This document shows positions 16,675 to 25,765 of a stretch of 64,000 bases of DNA, piece after piece. This stretch comes from Bacteroidales bacterium. Its GTDB lineage: Bacteria; Bacteroidota; Bacteroidia; Bacteroidales; F082. The notes below the pieces were generated by a model. It saw only the letters and a list, made by a program, of their open reading frames with translations. It had not been told where the DNA came from and searched no databases. The DNA is taken from assembly GCA_024681295.1 (NCBI GenBank), contig JAILBC010000006.1, forward strand, positions 1 to 64,000. Reading direction: 5' to 3'. A program made the translations under genes and the position numbers. Within the stretch, counting starts at the first letter, position 1. The number at the start of each line of letters is the position of its first letter.

Positions 16675-17892
16675 TTATTTTACAATGATTGGATAGCGTT
16701 CCTCGTCACCGCTGAGTTCCAGATGGTAGACGCCGTGCTCGGTAGTCACCTCGATGACGTCAAAGTGCGGGATGCCGATTTCCTTGAGGGTCAGGCGCTG
16801 GTACGGGAAGCTCTCGTCGATGTTCTCGTAGGCGTTCTGGTTGAGGTCGGAGCGTGAGCGGGTGTATAGGTCGTAGTTGGAATCGATATAGTCGGAGATC
16901 TTCGACTCGGGCAGCATGGGTGTGAAGCGCTGGTTGTCGTTTTTCGAGACGATGATGTCGACGAACTTGTCGTTGCGGAGGTTGATCTCCACCTGTTTCA
17001 CGTTGAGCATGTCCTTGATCAGCGTGAAGGCATCGGAGAGACGCGTATCGGCGCTCAGCGAGGGCACCTTCATCACGTCGTCCCAGCACTCATGCGACGG
17101 GCAGTCCTCGAAGTAGGCCTGAGAGTCGTACACGGAAACATGATTGTGCATGCCTTCATAGTGGAACCATTTGCCGGTCAGTGTGGAGAACACGCCCGAC
17201 TGCACTTCATCCTTGTGAAGGAGTTTCATAGCTTCCTGCACTTCCACGGCACCGATGATGGAGGCAATGACGGGTGTGGTGGGGATACGGCCCACGTTGA
17301 CGTTGCGGTGAGCCACACCAGCGCAGGACAGCTGTTGGAAGATGTTCTGCTTGGCATTCTCGGTGAGGCCGCACTCGTAGCAGTTCTCCCCTGGCTTGAA
17401 GATACGCACATTGCCAGTGAGGTTCTCCATGCCGCCTTCCACCCACGGGATGTTGGCGCGCATGCAGAGCCTGTTGAGCTGGAGACGGGCCAAACGGCTG
17501 TCAAGACAGCCGATCACCACGTCCATCTTGCGGTAGAGGCCCAGTCCCACATCGGTATTGAGCTTGCCGAGAATATATTGCACATTGATGTTAGGGTTAA
17601 TCTCACGGAGTTTGCGCGCCGCCACCTCGGCTTTGTAGTAGCCTTTGTCGGCGTCGGCCTCTCTGAAGAGTACCGAACGGGTTAGATTGGTATATTCGAT
17701 GGTATCGAAATCGACAATATAAATGTTGCCTACACCAAACAAGGCGAGGTTCTTCAACACCTCGTTGCCCAAGGCGCCGGCACCGACCACCATTACTTTG
17801 GCGTTCTTCACCACGTCCATCTTGTACCACGAGAGGAGGTCGAATACTTCTTTACCCCATTCTTTGATTTCGATTGTTTCCATTTCTTCCAT
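16675..17892 (-). CDS. E1-like ubiquitin-activating enzyme (ThiF/UBA adenylation domain, catalytic Cys region, UFD-like C-terminus)
   Basis: 405 aa; VMVVGAGALGNEVLKNLALFGVGNIYIVDFDTIEYTNLTRSVLFR; CYECGL...LSCAG...GRIPTTPVIASIIGAVEVQEAMKLL; second Cys pair CPSHEC; C-terminal TLKEIGIPHFDVIEVTTEHGVYHLELSG. Confidence 0.93.
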   Translation of the reverse strand: MEEMETIEIKEWGKEVFDLLSWYKMDVVKNAKVMVVGAGALGNEVLKNLALFGVGNIYIVDFDTIEYTNLTRSVLFREADADKGYYKAEVAARKLREINPNINVQYILGKLNTDVGLGLYRKMDVVIGCLDSRLARLQLNRLCMRANIPWVEGGMENLTGNVRIFKPGENCYECGLTENAKQNIFQQLSCAGVAHRNVNVGRIPTTPVIASIIGAVEVQEAMKLLHKDEVQSGVFSTLTGKWFHYEGMHNHVSVYDSQAYFEDCPSHECWDDVMKVPSLSADTRLSDAFTLIKDMLNVKQVEINLRNDKFVDIIVSKNDNQRFTPMLPESKISDYIDSNYDLYTRSRSDLNQNAYENIDESFPYQRLTLKEIGIPHFDVIEVTTEHGVYHLELSGDEERYPIIVK

Positions 17893-17901
17893 GACGAAGT
17901 C

Positions 17902-19194
17902 TTATTTTAATGAGTAAACCATTCCGAGTTCGAATGAAGGCACCACGGCCTGACTGCCAGCGTTAGTTTTAGTAAGGGCCATGAAGGGAACATCAACGCC
18001 CACGCCAGCGTTAAGCAGCAGCTTTCCGCTTAAGGGCAGATAACCGCCCAGCATGGCGTTGCCCCAAAGGACAAAGCCGTTGGCTTCAGGCTGGTTGTCG
18101 GCGGTATAGTATTCCAGATCGCTGCCAAAGCCCAGCTCGACGATATTCTCGAGGGTGACGTCCCATTGGGGATAATAGCCTTTCAAGGTATATTTGCCAC
18201 TGCCTTGGAACTTGTCGGCAATCTTGATGGAAGGGGTCACCCCCAACTTGACATAAAGGCCCATCTGTCCTTTGGCTGGTTCGCCGAAGCAAACACGCAC
18301 GGGGATATCGAGATAAGTCAATGACTGGCTTTCCTGAAGGGCTCCGAAAGTATACATCGCCTGAAAGCTGTCGCCATTGGCGTCGATACCGTTCTCAACA
18401 AGTTCTCCGGGTGCACGGGAGGCCGACAGCTTAAGGTTGCGGATCCCTACGCCTGCCTCTAAGGTAAGCATGATAGAATGCGAAAGGCGTGCCGTGCCGA
18501 AATACACCTCGGCCTTCTTCATCCAGTTGACGTCGCGGGCCCAGTTCTCCTCCACTTCCTTGGCGAAAGCGGGACCAACGCCCAACTGAACCCCAATCAC
18601 TGGTGAGGGTTTGGGATATCCCACTGGACGAGAACCGCAGTTGGCCAAGTCGTTCTCGAGCCTTTTCACCTGCTTCTCACAGTCGGCGATGGTCTTGTTC
18701 AGTTTGCGGATGTTGGCGTCTTTGGAGACGATGCTGTCGCGCAGACGTTGCATTTCCTTATCGCCGCTGTTGCCCACATTGGCCATTCGGTCTTGAAGAT
18801 CGGCGTTGACAGCTATGAGGGAATCGTTGCTCAGTTCACTGTTGACCAACTGTTCCTGAAGTTTGTCGAGCGCCTTGCTCAGCTCATTGATTTCGTTGTT
18901 CAGCCGCTTGATTTCATTGTTGTTATTCCCTGAAGAGCCCGCGGGCTTCTCCAGTGCCTCAAGCCGTTTGTTGGCCACGTCCAGTTTGCCTTGGAGTTCC
19001 TTCACCTTGGCATTCAGCTCGTCCACCACTTGGTATTTCACCGACTCCACATAATCCTCCACATTGCCTTTGTAATACTCCACCTTGATGGTCTTGCCAT
19101 CTTTGGTCTTACCGCGGACAGTGGTAAGCTGCGACTGCGCCCAAGTTGCGGTGGCCATGGCGGTCAACACGAGCATGAGAAGTATCTTTTTCAT
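17902..19194 (-). CDS. Outer-membrane beta-barrel-like protein with N-terminal coiled coil
   Basis: 430 aa; signal peptide MKKILLMLVLTAMATATWAQ, long heptad-rich segment, then VIGVQLGVGPAFAKE...ELGMVYSLK barrel-like C-terminus. Confidence 0.6.
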   Translation of the reverse strand: MKKILLMLVLTAMATATWAQSQLTTVRGKTKDGKTIKVEYYKGNVEDYVESVKYQVVDELNAKVKELQGKLDVANKRLEALEKPAGSSGNNNNEIKRLNNEINELSKALDKLQEQLVNSELSNDSLIAVNADLQDRMANVGNSGDKEMQRLRDSIVSKDANIRKLNKTIADCEKQVKRLENDLANCGSRPVGYPKPSPVIGVQLGVGPAFAKEVEENWARDVNWMKKAEVYFGTARLSHSIMLTLEAGVGIRNLKLSASRAPGELVENGIDANGDSFQAMYTFGALQESQSLTYLDIPVRVCFGEPAKGQMGLYVKLGVTPSIKIADKFQGSGKYTLKGYYPQWDVTLENIVELGFGSDLEYYTADNQPEANGFVLWGNAMLGGYLPLSGKLLLNAGVGVDVPFMALTKTNAGSQAVVPSFELGMVYSLK

Positions 19195-19206
19195 AGTGTT
19201 CGGTGT

Positions 19207-21582
19207 TTATTTGTCTTTTTCGATGTAGGTGAACTTGGTGTTGCCAATAGTGAAGTGGTTGCCGTGGGTAAGCAGGAACGATTCGCCGGCCTTGAGGGCG
19301 CGGTTGTCTCTGCCGTAGACGGTGCCGTCGGTCAATGCCATGCAGTACGGGTGGTCGTTGTCAATATAAAGCTCCACCTGCTTCTCGCGGATCTGGTCGC
19401 TGTCGTCCCAGTTCATCTGGATGACGCAGTTGGGCGAGCTACCGATGGTGACGTGGTTGGACCCACCGGCCACATTCATCCACTTGTAGATGGCGATGTC
19501 GCGTTCTTTGGTGGGACCTTCGATATGGAGATAGTAGTTCTCAGAGGTGTAGTGCACCACGGCGATGGACGCGCCAAGACCTGCGGCGTAGATCATTAAG
19601 GCCAGGGCTCCCACCAACGGAGAGGCGCCAAGGCCATAGATGGCCACAAAACTGAGCACCGCGGAGACCAAGCCACCGAGGAAGGCTTCTTTGAATCCGA
19701 TGTCGGACTTGATGCAGATCAGCGGGGTGATGCCAATGCCAAAGAAGAGCCACGGAACCCAGTCGATCCACCAGCAGTTGCTGAACTTACCCAAAGCGAT
19801 AATGACGATGGCGCCAAGCAAGAAAGCCAAACAGCCAATGACGGCATTACCCAACGACCTGACCAACATCATCAAAATAGTCTTCACGGTCTTTTTCCTG
19901 AACTCGATCAGATAGCTGAAGAGGAAGGTAATCACGAAGCCCATGATGAGACCGCAGAACAACAAAGGCGAGAACTTCATCAGGTAAGCTCTCATGATAT
20001 CTGCGCTCACATCACCTTGCAACAGGTTGATGATAGGTTTCAGCAGGAAGCCCAAGAAGCCTCTACTTGGGATGAGTTTGAAGAGGATCCACGAAATCAA
20101 ACCGCCGGCCAAGCCATAGAGGAGCCATGAAGTGAAATAGGGGGAATTGCGCTCATCAGCCAGGTGTTTCCTATCATAGAAGTAGATACCTTCCTTGCAG
20201 CTGTTGAGGCCGTATTCGGGGCAGCGGTCGTGGTTCTCTTCCCAGCACTCCCAGTGAACAGTGTGCTTGCACTTGGTGACGATGAGGTCGCCTTCCTGGA
20301 AGTTGTCCTTGCAGTAGTAGCACTGTTCCAGCACCACGTTATCGCCTTCCGACTGCACGTCGGACGGCTTGAACTTCTTCACATATTTTTTCTTGAAGAG
20401 CTTATATTTCAGCCACGGCACCAAGAACTGCATGATGGCGTAAACCACAGCGATGACGCCAATACCCAGCAACAGGCCGTAAAGGATATCAAGGTATCTA
20501 TTACGGAATTTGATTCCGCCAGTTTCAGTGGGGGTCAGCGTCAAGGGGGTCAAGGCTGAGCCTAGGGAGTATTCCTTGATGCCATGGGCATTTGCCTTCT
20601 CGATATCGAGATTCAGTTCCACGGGCTGGCCGTTGTAGGTCACCTTCTCTCCCACCGAGTAAAACATGCGGTAGTCCATGGCGATGGAGTCGATGGCTCC
20701 GAGCAGCACGCTCTTGACGGAATCGACGGCGAACTTCGAGTAGAAGCGGCCTTCGGGTGTGCTTCTGGAGATGAAGGCCAATTCGCCCAGAGTCTCGGTG
20801 TCGGTCTCTTCGCCGAAGTAGATGCAATAGATGGCCTTCAGTTGATCAGGAATGGTCAGATAGCCATCGGAGTGAAGGAGGAATTTGTCGCGGAAGAAGT
20901 TCTCGTCTTCAGAGTTGTCGACTCTGCCCGACAGGACAAAAAGAATCTTATCGGATATCGTGTCATTGGACAGTTCCTCGTTATGCGGCATGATGGTATC
21001 GAAGTCGTAGAAGTAATAACAATCCTCGACCGGCACATTGCCAATCTCTTGAATCTTGGAGATGATGGAGCCATACAGGTATTTTTTTGCGTCACCGGTA
21101 CGTTCCGCCACATCGTCACTACGGACAAAGGCTTCGATGTCGTTGCGTCCCCTGACGCGATGGGTCATGGTGACACCGGTTTGACTGTTACCCATCATCG
21201 AGATATAGACTTTCACATATTCGGGCAGGGCTTCGACGAAAGAGACCAGGCTGCCCAACAAGGTCTTATATTCATTATCGTCAAGCTCACTGCCTTGGTC
21301 GGCCAGGATGACGATGGTGAGATTGTTGGAGACCAGTTTCTTATTACTGATGTTGATCAAGCTATCGATACGCATGGTCACGGTATCACCGCTAATCAGC
21401 TCATAGCAGACGCAGTCTTCTGCTTTAAGGCCGTAATAAGGCACTTTCTTGCCATCCTGCATCAATTTGAAGTCAATGTGACGTGGTCTTCCCTCCATGG
21501 TTCCAAATTCAACGTCCACTTGGGCGAAGGATTGCCCGAGGAACGCGACCATCAATAAAAATGAAAATACTAAACGTTTCAT
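19207..21582 (-). CDS. vWA-like periplasmic domain + RING-H2-like finger + about 6 TM + FHA-like domain (putative membrane E3, copy 2)
   Basis: 791 aa; signal peptide MKRLVFSFLLMVAFLGQSFAQ; CYYCKDNFQEGDLIVTKCKHTVHWECWEENHDRCPEYGLNSC; C-terminus NHVTIGSSPNCVIQMNWDD...GESFLLTHGNHFTIGNTKFTYIEKDK. Confidence 0.75.
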   Translation of the reverse strand: MKRLVFSFLLMVAFLGQSFAQVDVEFGTMEGRPRHIDFKLMQDGKKVPYYGLKAEDCVCYELISGDTVTMRIDSLINISNKKLVSNNLTIVILADQGSELDDNEYKTLLGSLVSFVEALPEYVKVYISMMGNSQTGVTMTHRVRGRNDIEAFVRSDDVAERTGDAKKYLYGSIISKIQEIGNVPVEDCYYFYDFDTIMPHNEELSNDTISDKILFVLSGRVDNSEDENFFRDKFLLHSDGYLTIPDQLKAIYCIYFGEETDTETLGELAFISRSTPEGRFYSKFAVDSVKSVLLGAIDSIAMDYRMFYSVGEKVTYNGQPVELNLDIEKANAHGIKEYSLGSALTPLTLTPTETGGIKFRNRYLDILYGLLLGIGVIAVVYAIMQFLVPWLKYKLFKKKYVKKFKPSDVQSEGDNVVLEQCYYCKDNFQEGDLIVTKCKHTVHWECWEENHDRCPEYGLNSCKEGIYFYDRKHLADERNSPYFTSWLLYGLAGGLISWILFKLIPSRGFLGFLLKPIINLLQGDVSADIMRAYLMKFSPLLFCGLIMGFVITFLFSYLIEFRKKTVKTILMMLVRSLGNAVIGCLAFLLGAIVIIALGKFSNCWWIDWVPWLFFGIGITPLICIKSDIGFKEAFLGGLVSAVLSFVAIYGLGASPLVGALALMIYAAGLGASIAVVHYTSENYYLHIEGPTKERDIAIYKWMNVAGGSNHVTIGSSPNCVIQMNWDDSDQIREKQVELYIDNDHPYCMALTDGTVYGRDNRALKAGESFLLTHGNHFTIGNTKFTYIEKDK

Positions 21583-21588
21583 AATATG

Positions 21589-23184
21589 TTAAACTCTTTT
21601 TCTTCTAATCCATTCTTTCATTTGCGCCAAAGCGCTCTCTCCAACGGTCTCGAAAGTGCCGTTGGAGTTTCTCACCCAGATAAACATCCGGTCGTTAGAG
21701 GTGCAGTTCACGAAGAACTTGCTCCCAGTGAGATCATTAGCGTATTTTGTCAATTGTGTTGAATCAAGTCCATCAGCAAAAATCAGACAACCCAGCTTTT
21801 CTTCGTTGTCGTAAGGCAGACAGTTGCTGAGTTGCAGGTAACGACCCACCGCGTCGCCGAAGAAATAACCCACGACACCTTGCGGACAGGAATAGAGCGC
21901 AGTGTCCATCTGGTTAATGGCGTGCGGAGCGAAGCCGATATAGTCGATAGTATCTCCGCTGAGGGTGATATTAAAGCAGTCGGGATTGGTTCCGAACTTC
22001 TCCCCTTCTTCATTTTCTTCCACCTTGGGAGTGCGGCTCAGTTCCCGTCCATTGCGATAAATCTCTTCAAACGAGAACCAGCGTTTCACGTCTTCCCTAT
22101 TGTTCATGGTACCGTCGGACTTGGCGGTGAAGAATCCTGTATTCAGTTCAGGCGTGTTGGTGTCGATGACGATGGCCAGCAGTCGGTTCTTCTGATCCGG
22201 ATAGGTCAGTTGCTTCTGCACAATGAGGTCGTGGTTCGACAGGAAGAGGCCCAAGCCAGGGTGCGAGTGCATCCAGCAGGTGAGCAGATAGTCACGATTG
22301 GTCTTTTGGGCCAAGTTGTCAATCACCGAAGCCATATTGATGCTAATCTTTTTACCGAAATGCAGGCTGTATTCGCCGAAGTCGGCGTCGTCGCCTGGCT
22401 CTACCATATACTCAAGGCTGATGTCGTAGCGGCCGCGCTTGTCGTTCACCAAATCCCAGCAGCCCACAATAAAGCAACCAGTTTCATTGGTGCGTCCTCC
22501 GACCTCGAGCGAATTACTGAAGAACTCGTATAGTTTTTTGACCAGCTTAGTACTGAGGTACACTTGGTTGACGCAAGTGTCGGCAAACACGGTGTGCATA
22601 TCGAACGAGAGGTATTCATCGGGGTGTTCCAGCACATGGGCCAGGCCGCGTTCATATTTCACCGACTCGTCCTTGATGATGGAGATTACGCTCGGGTCGT
22701 ATTTCACATGGGTCGGTTCACCTTTCTTGTTTTTCTTTCTTCGATGAATAAAGATGACAGCCATCAACGCCACCAGAACGACACCGAGAATGATGTAAAG
22801 CGGCAAGCTTGAGTCTTTCTCGACGGGTTCCGTCGAAGTTTGGGTTTTCGGAGCGGGACGCATCTCCACCTGGATGGTGATGGGGTTACCGTTGAAAACA
22901 CCGGGGACACTCACCTGTTCATCGGTGCTCAGTCCGACAGGTTTGAACACATAAGGCTCGTTTTGGGCCATGAACATGCAGCTCTCGCGTCCGCCCCATT
23001 CGAAACTGTTGCGGATGGCTTCGTTGCCGATGTCGTTACGTTGGAACTCAAGTCGTCCCGATGGTACCATCACACTCAATTTGCTTCCGTCAAACACCAT
23101 AGTAGGTTCCTGTGCCACAGCTCCTAGAGCAAGGAACAGGATGGCGGAGCATAGGATTACTATTTTGTGTCTCATGGCAATCAT
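21589..23184 (-). CDS. Membrane-anchored JAB/JAMM (Mov34/MPN-type) isopeptidase
   Basis: 531 aa; signal peptide, extracytoplasmic segment, TM LPLYIILGVVLVALMAVIFIHRRKK, then upstream Glu in ETGCFIVG and CWMHSHPGLGLFLSNHD = HxHx7SxxD JAMM motif. Confidence 0.92.
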   Translation of the reverse strand: MIAMRHKIVILCSAILFLALGAVAQEPTMVFDGSKLSVMVPSGRLEFQRNDIGNEAIRNSFEWGGRESCMFMAQNEPYVFKPVGLSTDEQVSVPGVFNGNPITIQVEMRPAPKTQTSTEPVEKDSSLPLYIILGVVLVALMAVIFIHRRKKNKKGEPTHVKYDPSVISIIKDESVKYERGLAHVLEHPDEYLSFDMHTVFADTCVNQVYLSTKLVKKLYEFFSNSLEVGGRTNETGCFIVGCWDLVNDKRGRYDISLEYMVEPGDDADFGEYSLHFGKKISINMASVIDNLAQKTNRDYLLTCWMHSHPGLGLFLSNHDLIVQKQLTYPDQKNRLLAIVIDTNTPELNTGFFTAKSDGTMNNREDVKRWFSFEEIYRNGRELSRTPKVEENEEGEKFGTNPDCFNITLSGDTIDYIGFAPHAINQMDTALYSCPQGVVGYFFGDAVGRYLQLSNCLPYDNEEKLGCLIFADGLDSTQLTKYANDLTGSKFFVNCTSNDRMFIWVRNSNGTFETVGESALAQMKEWIRRKRV

Positions 23185-23960
23185 ATTGAGGGCAAGTCTT
23201 CTTCTTTTTTCTTGGGCTTCTTAGGCTCCTTGGGGGGTCTGGTCAGTTTGGCGGCTTTGATTTTGGAGGATATCATGGTGACAATCAGCACCACGGCGGC
23301 CAAGATACCCACAATCTCGAGGATCATGGTAAGGTCGATGGGATTTTGGAGGATCTCCATAGCATCGATGCGCGCATAGGTATCTTTGATTTGTTTCCAA
23401 ATCTTTGCGAGGTCCTCGTCCTCATCGATGAAATCGCGGTTGGCGCCGTAATCCACTGTAGCCTCATCCACATAGCATTCCTGGGCTTGTTTCTTGATGA
23501 GGTTGAGCGAGTCGAGCGACTTTTTCGTTTTGTTTTCGACACAGCGGTTGCCGGCTTCTTCCAACTCGGTCAAGGTCTCCAGATAGCTGTTGAACTTCGT
23601 GTTCAGTTTTTCGAAGCGTTCTTGTCTGGCTTGTTCAGCTTTGAGTTCCTCGATACGTTTCCCAAGTTGCTGATAGAGGTCGGTATAGTTTTCATACACG
23701 CCGAACAGTTTCTTGTCGTAGCGGAAGATCTCGGTGTATTCGTTATAGCACGACTCCACCAGCTTGAGTTGGTTTTTGTAACGGTTCTCGAGTCGCTCGG
23801 CATCCTCGGCGGTGACGATCTGGCTGTCGAGTTTGACCAGGTCTTTGTAGTAGGAGGTCATCTCTTCGGTAACCATCTGCGCGATGTCGTCCTGCGCTTT
23901 AGCCGGAATAATGAGGGCCATGAAGCCCAGGAGGAAGCAAATACTGAGTATTTTCTTCAT
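23181..23960 (-). CDS. Signal peptide + coiled coil + C-terminal TM protein (free-standing counterpart of the N-terminus of 3982-7044)
   Basis: 259 aa; MKKILSICFLLGFMALIIPAKAQ...IVGILAAVVLIVTMISSKIKAAKL; 4-nt overlap with the JAB gene. Confidence 0.6.
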   Translation of the reverse strand: MKKILSICFLLGFMALIIPAKAQDDIAQMVTEEMTSYYKDLVKLDSQIVTAEDAERLENRYKNQLKLVESCYNEYTEIFRYDKKLFGVYENYTDLYQQLGKRIEELKAEQARQERFEKLNTKFNSYLETLTELEEAGNRCVENKTKKSLDSLNLIKKQAQECYVDEATVDYGANRDFIDEDEDLAKIWKQIKDTYARIDAMEILQNPIDLTMILEIVGILAAVVLIVTMISSKIKAAKLTRPPKEPKKPKKKEEDLPSI

Positions 23961-23968
23961 GATTCAGT

Positions 23969-25126
23969 TTATTTGACGAGTTTCTTCACAAATTCGTAGT
24001 TCTTGAGCAGTTTGGCATCGAGCTTGCCTTTGCAGCCGGCGGGCAAGTTGTTCAACTTGTCGTCGAAGCTCTTCACGGCAGCGTCGAAAGCGGCTTTCTT
24101 CTCGGCTTTGGAGGCAGCGTCGGGAGCCAGTGACCAGTCGTTGACCAGGTTGTTGAGTTTGGTAGTGGTCGACTTGATCTCGTTGTTGAGGGCGGTCACG
24201 TCGCATTTTGGGGTAGCAGGATCGACGGAACCGCCATAACCTGATCCACCGGATTTCACGCCCATGTTCTGGATACGCTCGATGCACTCCGTCAGGTTCT
24301 CGTAGCTGTCCTGGATCTGGTCGCAGCCCATCTGTTCGAAACGGTCGAGGTCGATTTCATTGTACATGCTGAGGATGAAGTCCTTGTAAGCTTTCTGGGT
24401 GGTGGGGCTCTTCTTCAGTTCGATGAGCTTGTTTTCAGCCACTTGAAACATGGCTTCGTACTCTTGGATGGTTTGGATGTTCTGTTCGGCATCCTTGCAG
24501 CGGCCCAGTTCAATGTTGAGGACCACATCGTTAGCTACATAAGCCAAAGTGCCCTTTCTTCCTGAGCGGTTCAATGGGATGGGGTTGCGGAGGGTGACGG
24601 ACACTTTTCTGGCCTTGTTGTTGACTTTGAAGGCGAGGTCGAGTTCCATTTTTCCATCAAGTGGCACCATCTGGTGGTCCAGTTCTTTCTTCACCTTTTT
24701 GGGCGACTTTAGGTCGTAGACCCCAGTGAAGCTCATGCCTTGAGGAAGGATGGAGGCTGTCAGGGTGCGGCTGGAGAGGTTCAGGAAGTTTTCCTGATCG
24801 GTGAAGGTCTGCATCTTCTTCATCTTCACGCCACGTTGTTTCATGTAGCTGGCCATCTCACTCACTTTGACATCATGTTGAGGCAGCCAGATCTTGTCGA
24901 ATTCGCATTCCGTATTGCCCTTGCTCATGCGGAGCAGCAGGGTCTCGGTCTCCTGGTCGAATTCGAACCTGACGTTCATGACCGCGGCGGGCACGCGCTC
25001 GTTGTAGCCTGGGATGGTGACCTTGAGGTCGACGGGTTCCTGATGTACGGCTTTCACTTTATACTGGGCGGAAAGCATCGCCGGGAAAAGCATAAATGCA
25101 ATTAATATAAGTGATAACTTTTTCAT
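23969..25126 (-). CDS. Secreted/periplasmic protein of unknown function, paralogue of 11522-12685
   Basis: 385 aa; signal peptide MKKLSLILIAFMLFPAMLSAQ; shared architecture and C-terminus with the paralogue. Confidence 0.6.
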   Translation of the reverse strand: MKKLSLILIAFMLFPAMLSAQYKVKAVHQEPVDLKVTIPGYNERVPAAVMNVRFEFDQETETLLLRMSKGNTECEFDKIWLPQHDVKVSEMASYMKQRGVKMKKMQTFTDQENFLNLSSRTLTASILPQGMSFTGVYDLKSPKKVKKELDHQMVPLDGKMELDLAFKVNNKARKVSVTLRNPIPLNRSGRKGTLAYVANDVVLNIELGRCKDAEQNIQTIQEYEAMFQVAENKLIELKKSPTTQKAYKDFILSMYNEIDLDRFEQMGCDQIQDSYENLTECIERIQNMGVKSGGSGYGGSVDPATPKCDVTALNNEIKSTTTKLNNLVNDWSLAPDAASKAEKKAAFDAAVKSFDDKLNNLPAGCKGKLDAKLLKNYEFVKKLVK

Positions 25127-25153
25127 AATATATTTATTCTTAATTCTGTCTTC

Positions 25154-25753
25154 TTAATTCTGACTTCTCAATTGCTCAATCCACCCTTGTGGCTCGGCTT
25201 GTTCGAGGATCCATTCGGCCACTTTGTTGTCCTCTGGGAAGGGCGGGATATTGAGTGCATGGTATTTCTCATATTTGAGATACAGCATCACGCGGTCGAT
25301 ATACCAAGCTAGGTCGGTGAAGGTGCCGCAGGCTGGGGTGTTGAGGCACACGCGTCCGGCGAAGTCGCCGTAGAAGCGGATGTTGGGGTGCCAGGGGTGC
25401 GGTATGTCCTTCCCTTCTGCGTCTTTGCAGATGAACTTGAACTCCAGCTTGCTGTCGACGGCAGGATAGTTGTTCGGGATGGTGATGTTCATGCGGAACT
25501 CATCGGCGGTGATGGGTTTGCAGAGGCCGTTCTCGTCGGGTTCTTCCACGTTGCAGAACGACTTCACTTTGAACACGACCTCATACTGGGTAGGCAGGTT
25601 CTCCGTGTTACGCCGGGTGATGGTGTAGCTGATGACCGGGTCGTCGTGGAAACGCTGGTCGATAGCCGACCATTCGTGCATCAGGCGGCGGTTGCGGCCC
25701 ACGTAGCGGTTCTGTTTGTATTGGTCAATCTCTCTAGTTTGTTCCATATCCAA
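25154..25753 (-). CDS. E2-like ubiquitin-conjugating enzyme (UBC fold)
   Basis: 199 aa; NYPAVDSKLEFKFICKDAEGKDIPHPWHPNIRFYGDFAGRVCLNTPACGTFTDLAWYIDRVMLYLKYE: HPN motif followed by catalytic Cys in GRVCLN, and a downstream Trp. Confidence 0.92.
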   Translation of the reverse strand: MDMEQTREIDQYKQNRYVGRNRRLMHEWSAIDQRFHDDPVISYTITRRNTENLPTQYEVVFKVKSFCNVEEPDENGLCKPITADEFRMNITIPNNYPAVDSKLEFKFICKDAEGKDIPHPWHPNIRFYGDFAGRVCLNTPACGTFTDLAWYIDRVMLYLKYEKYHALNIPPFPEDNKVAEWILEQAEPQGWIEQLRSQN

Positions 25754-25765
25754 TCGTTTTTAGGC

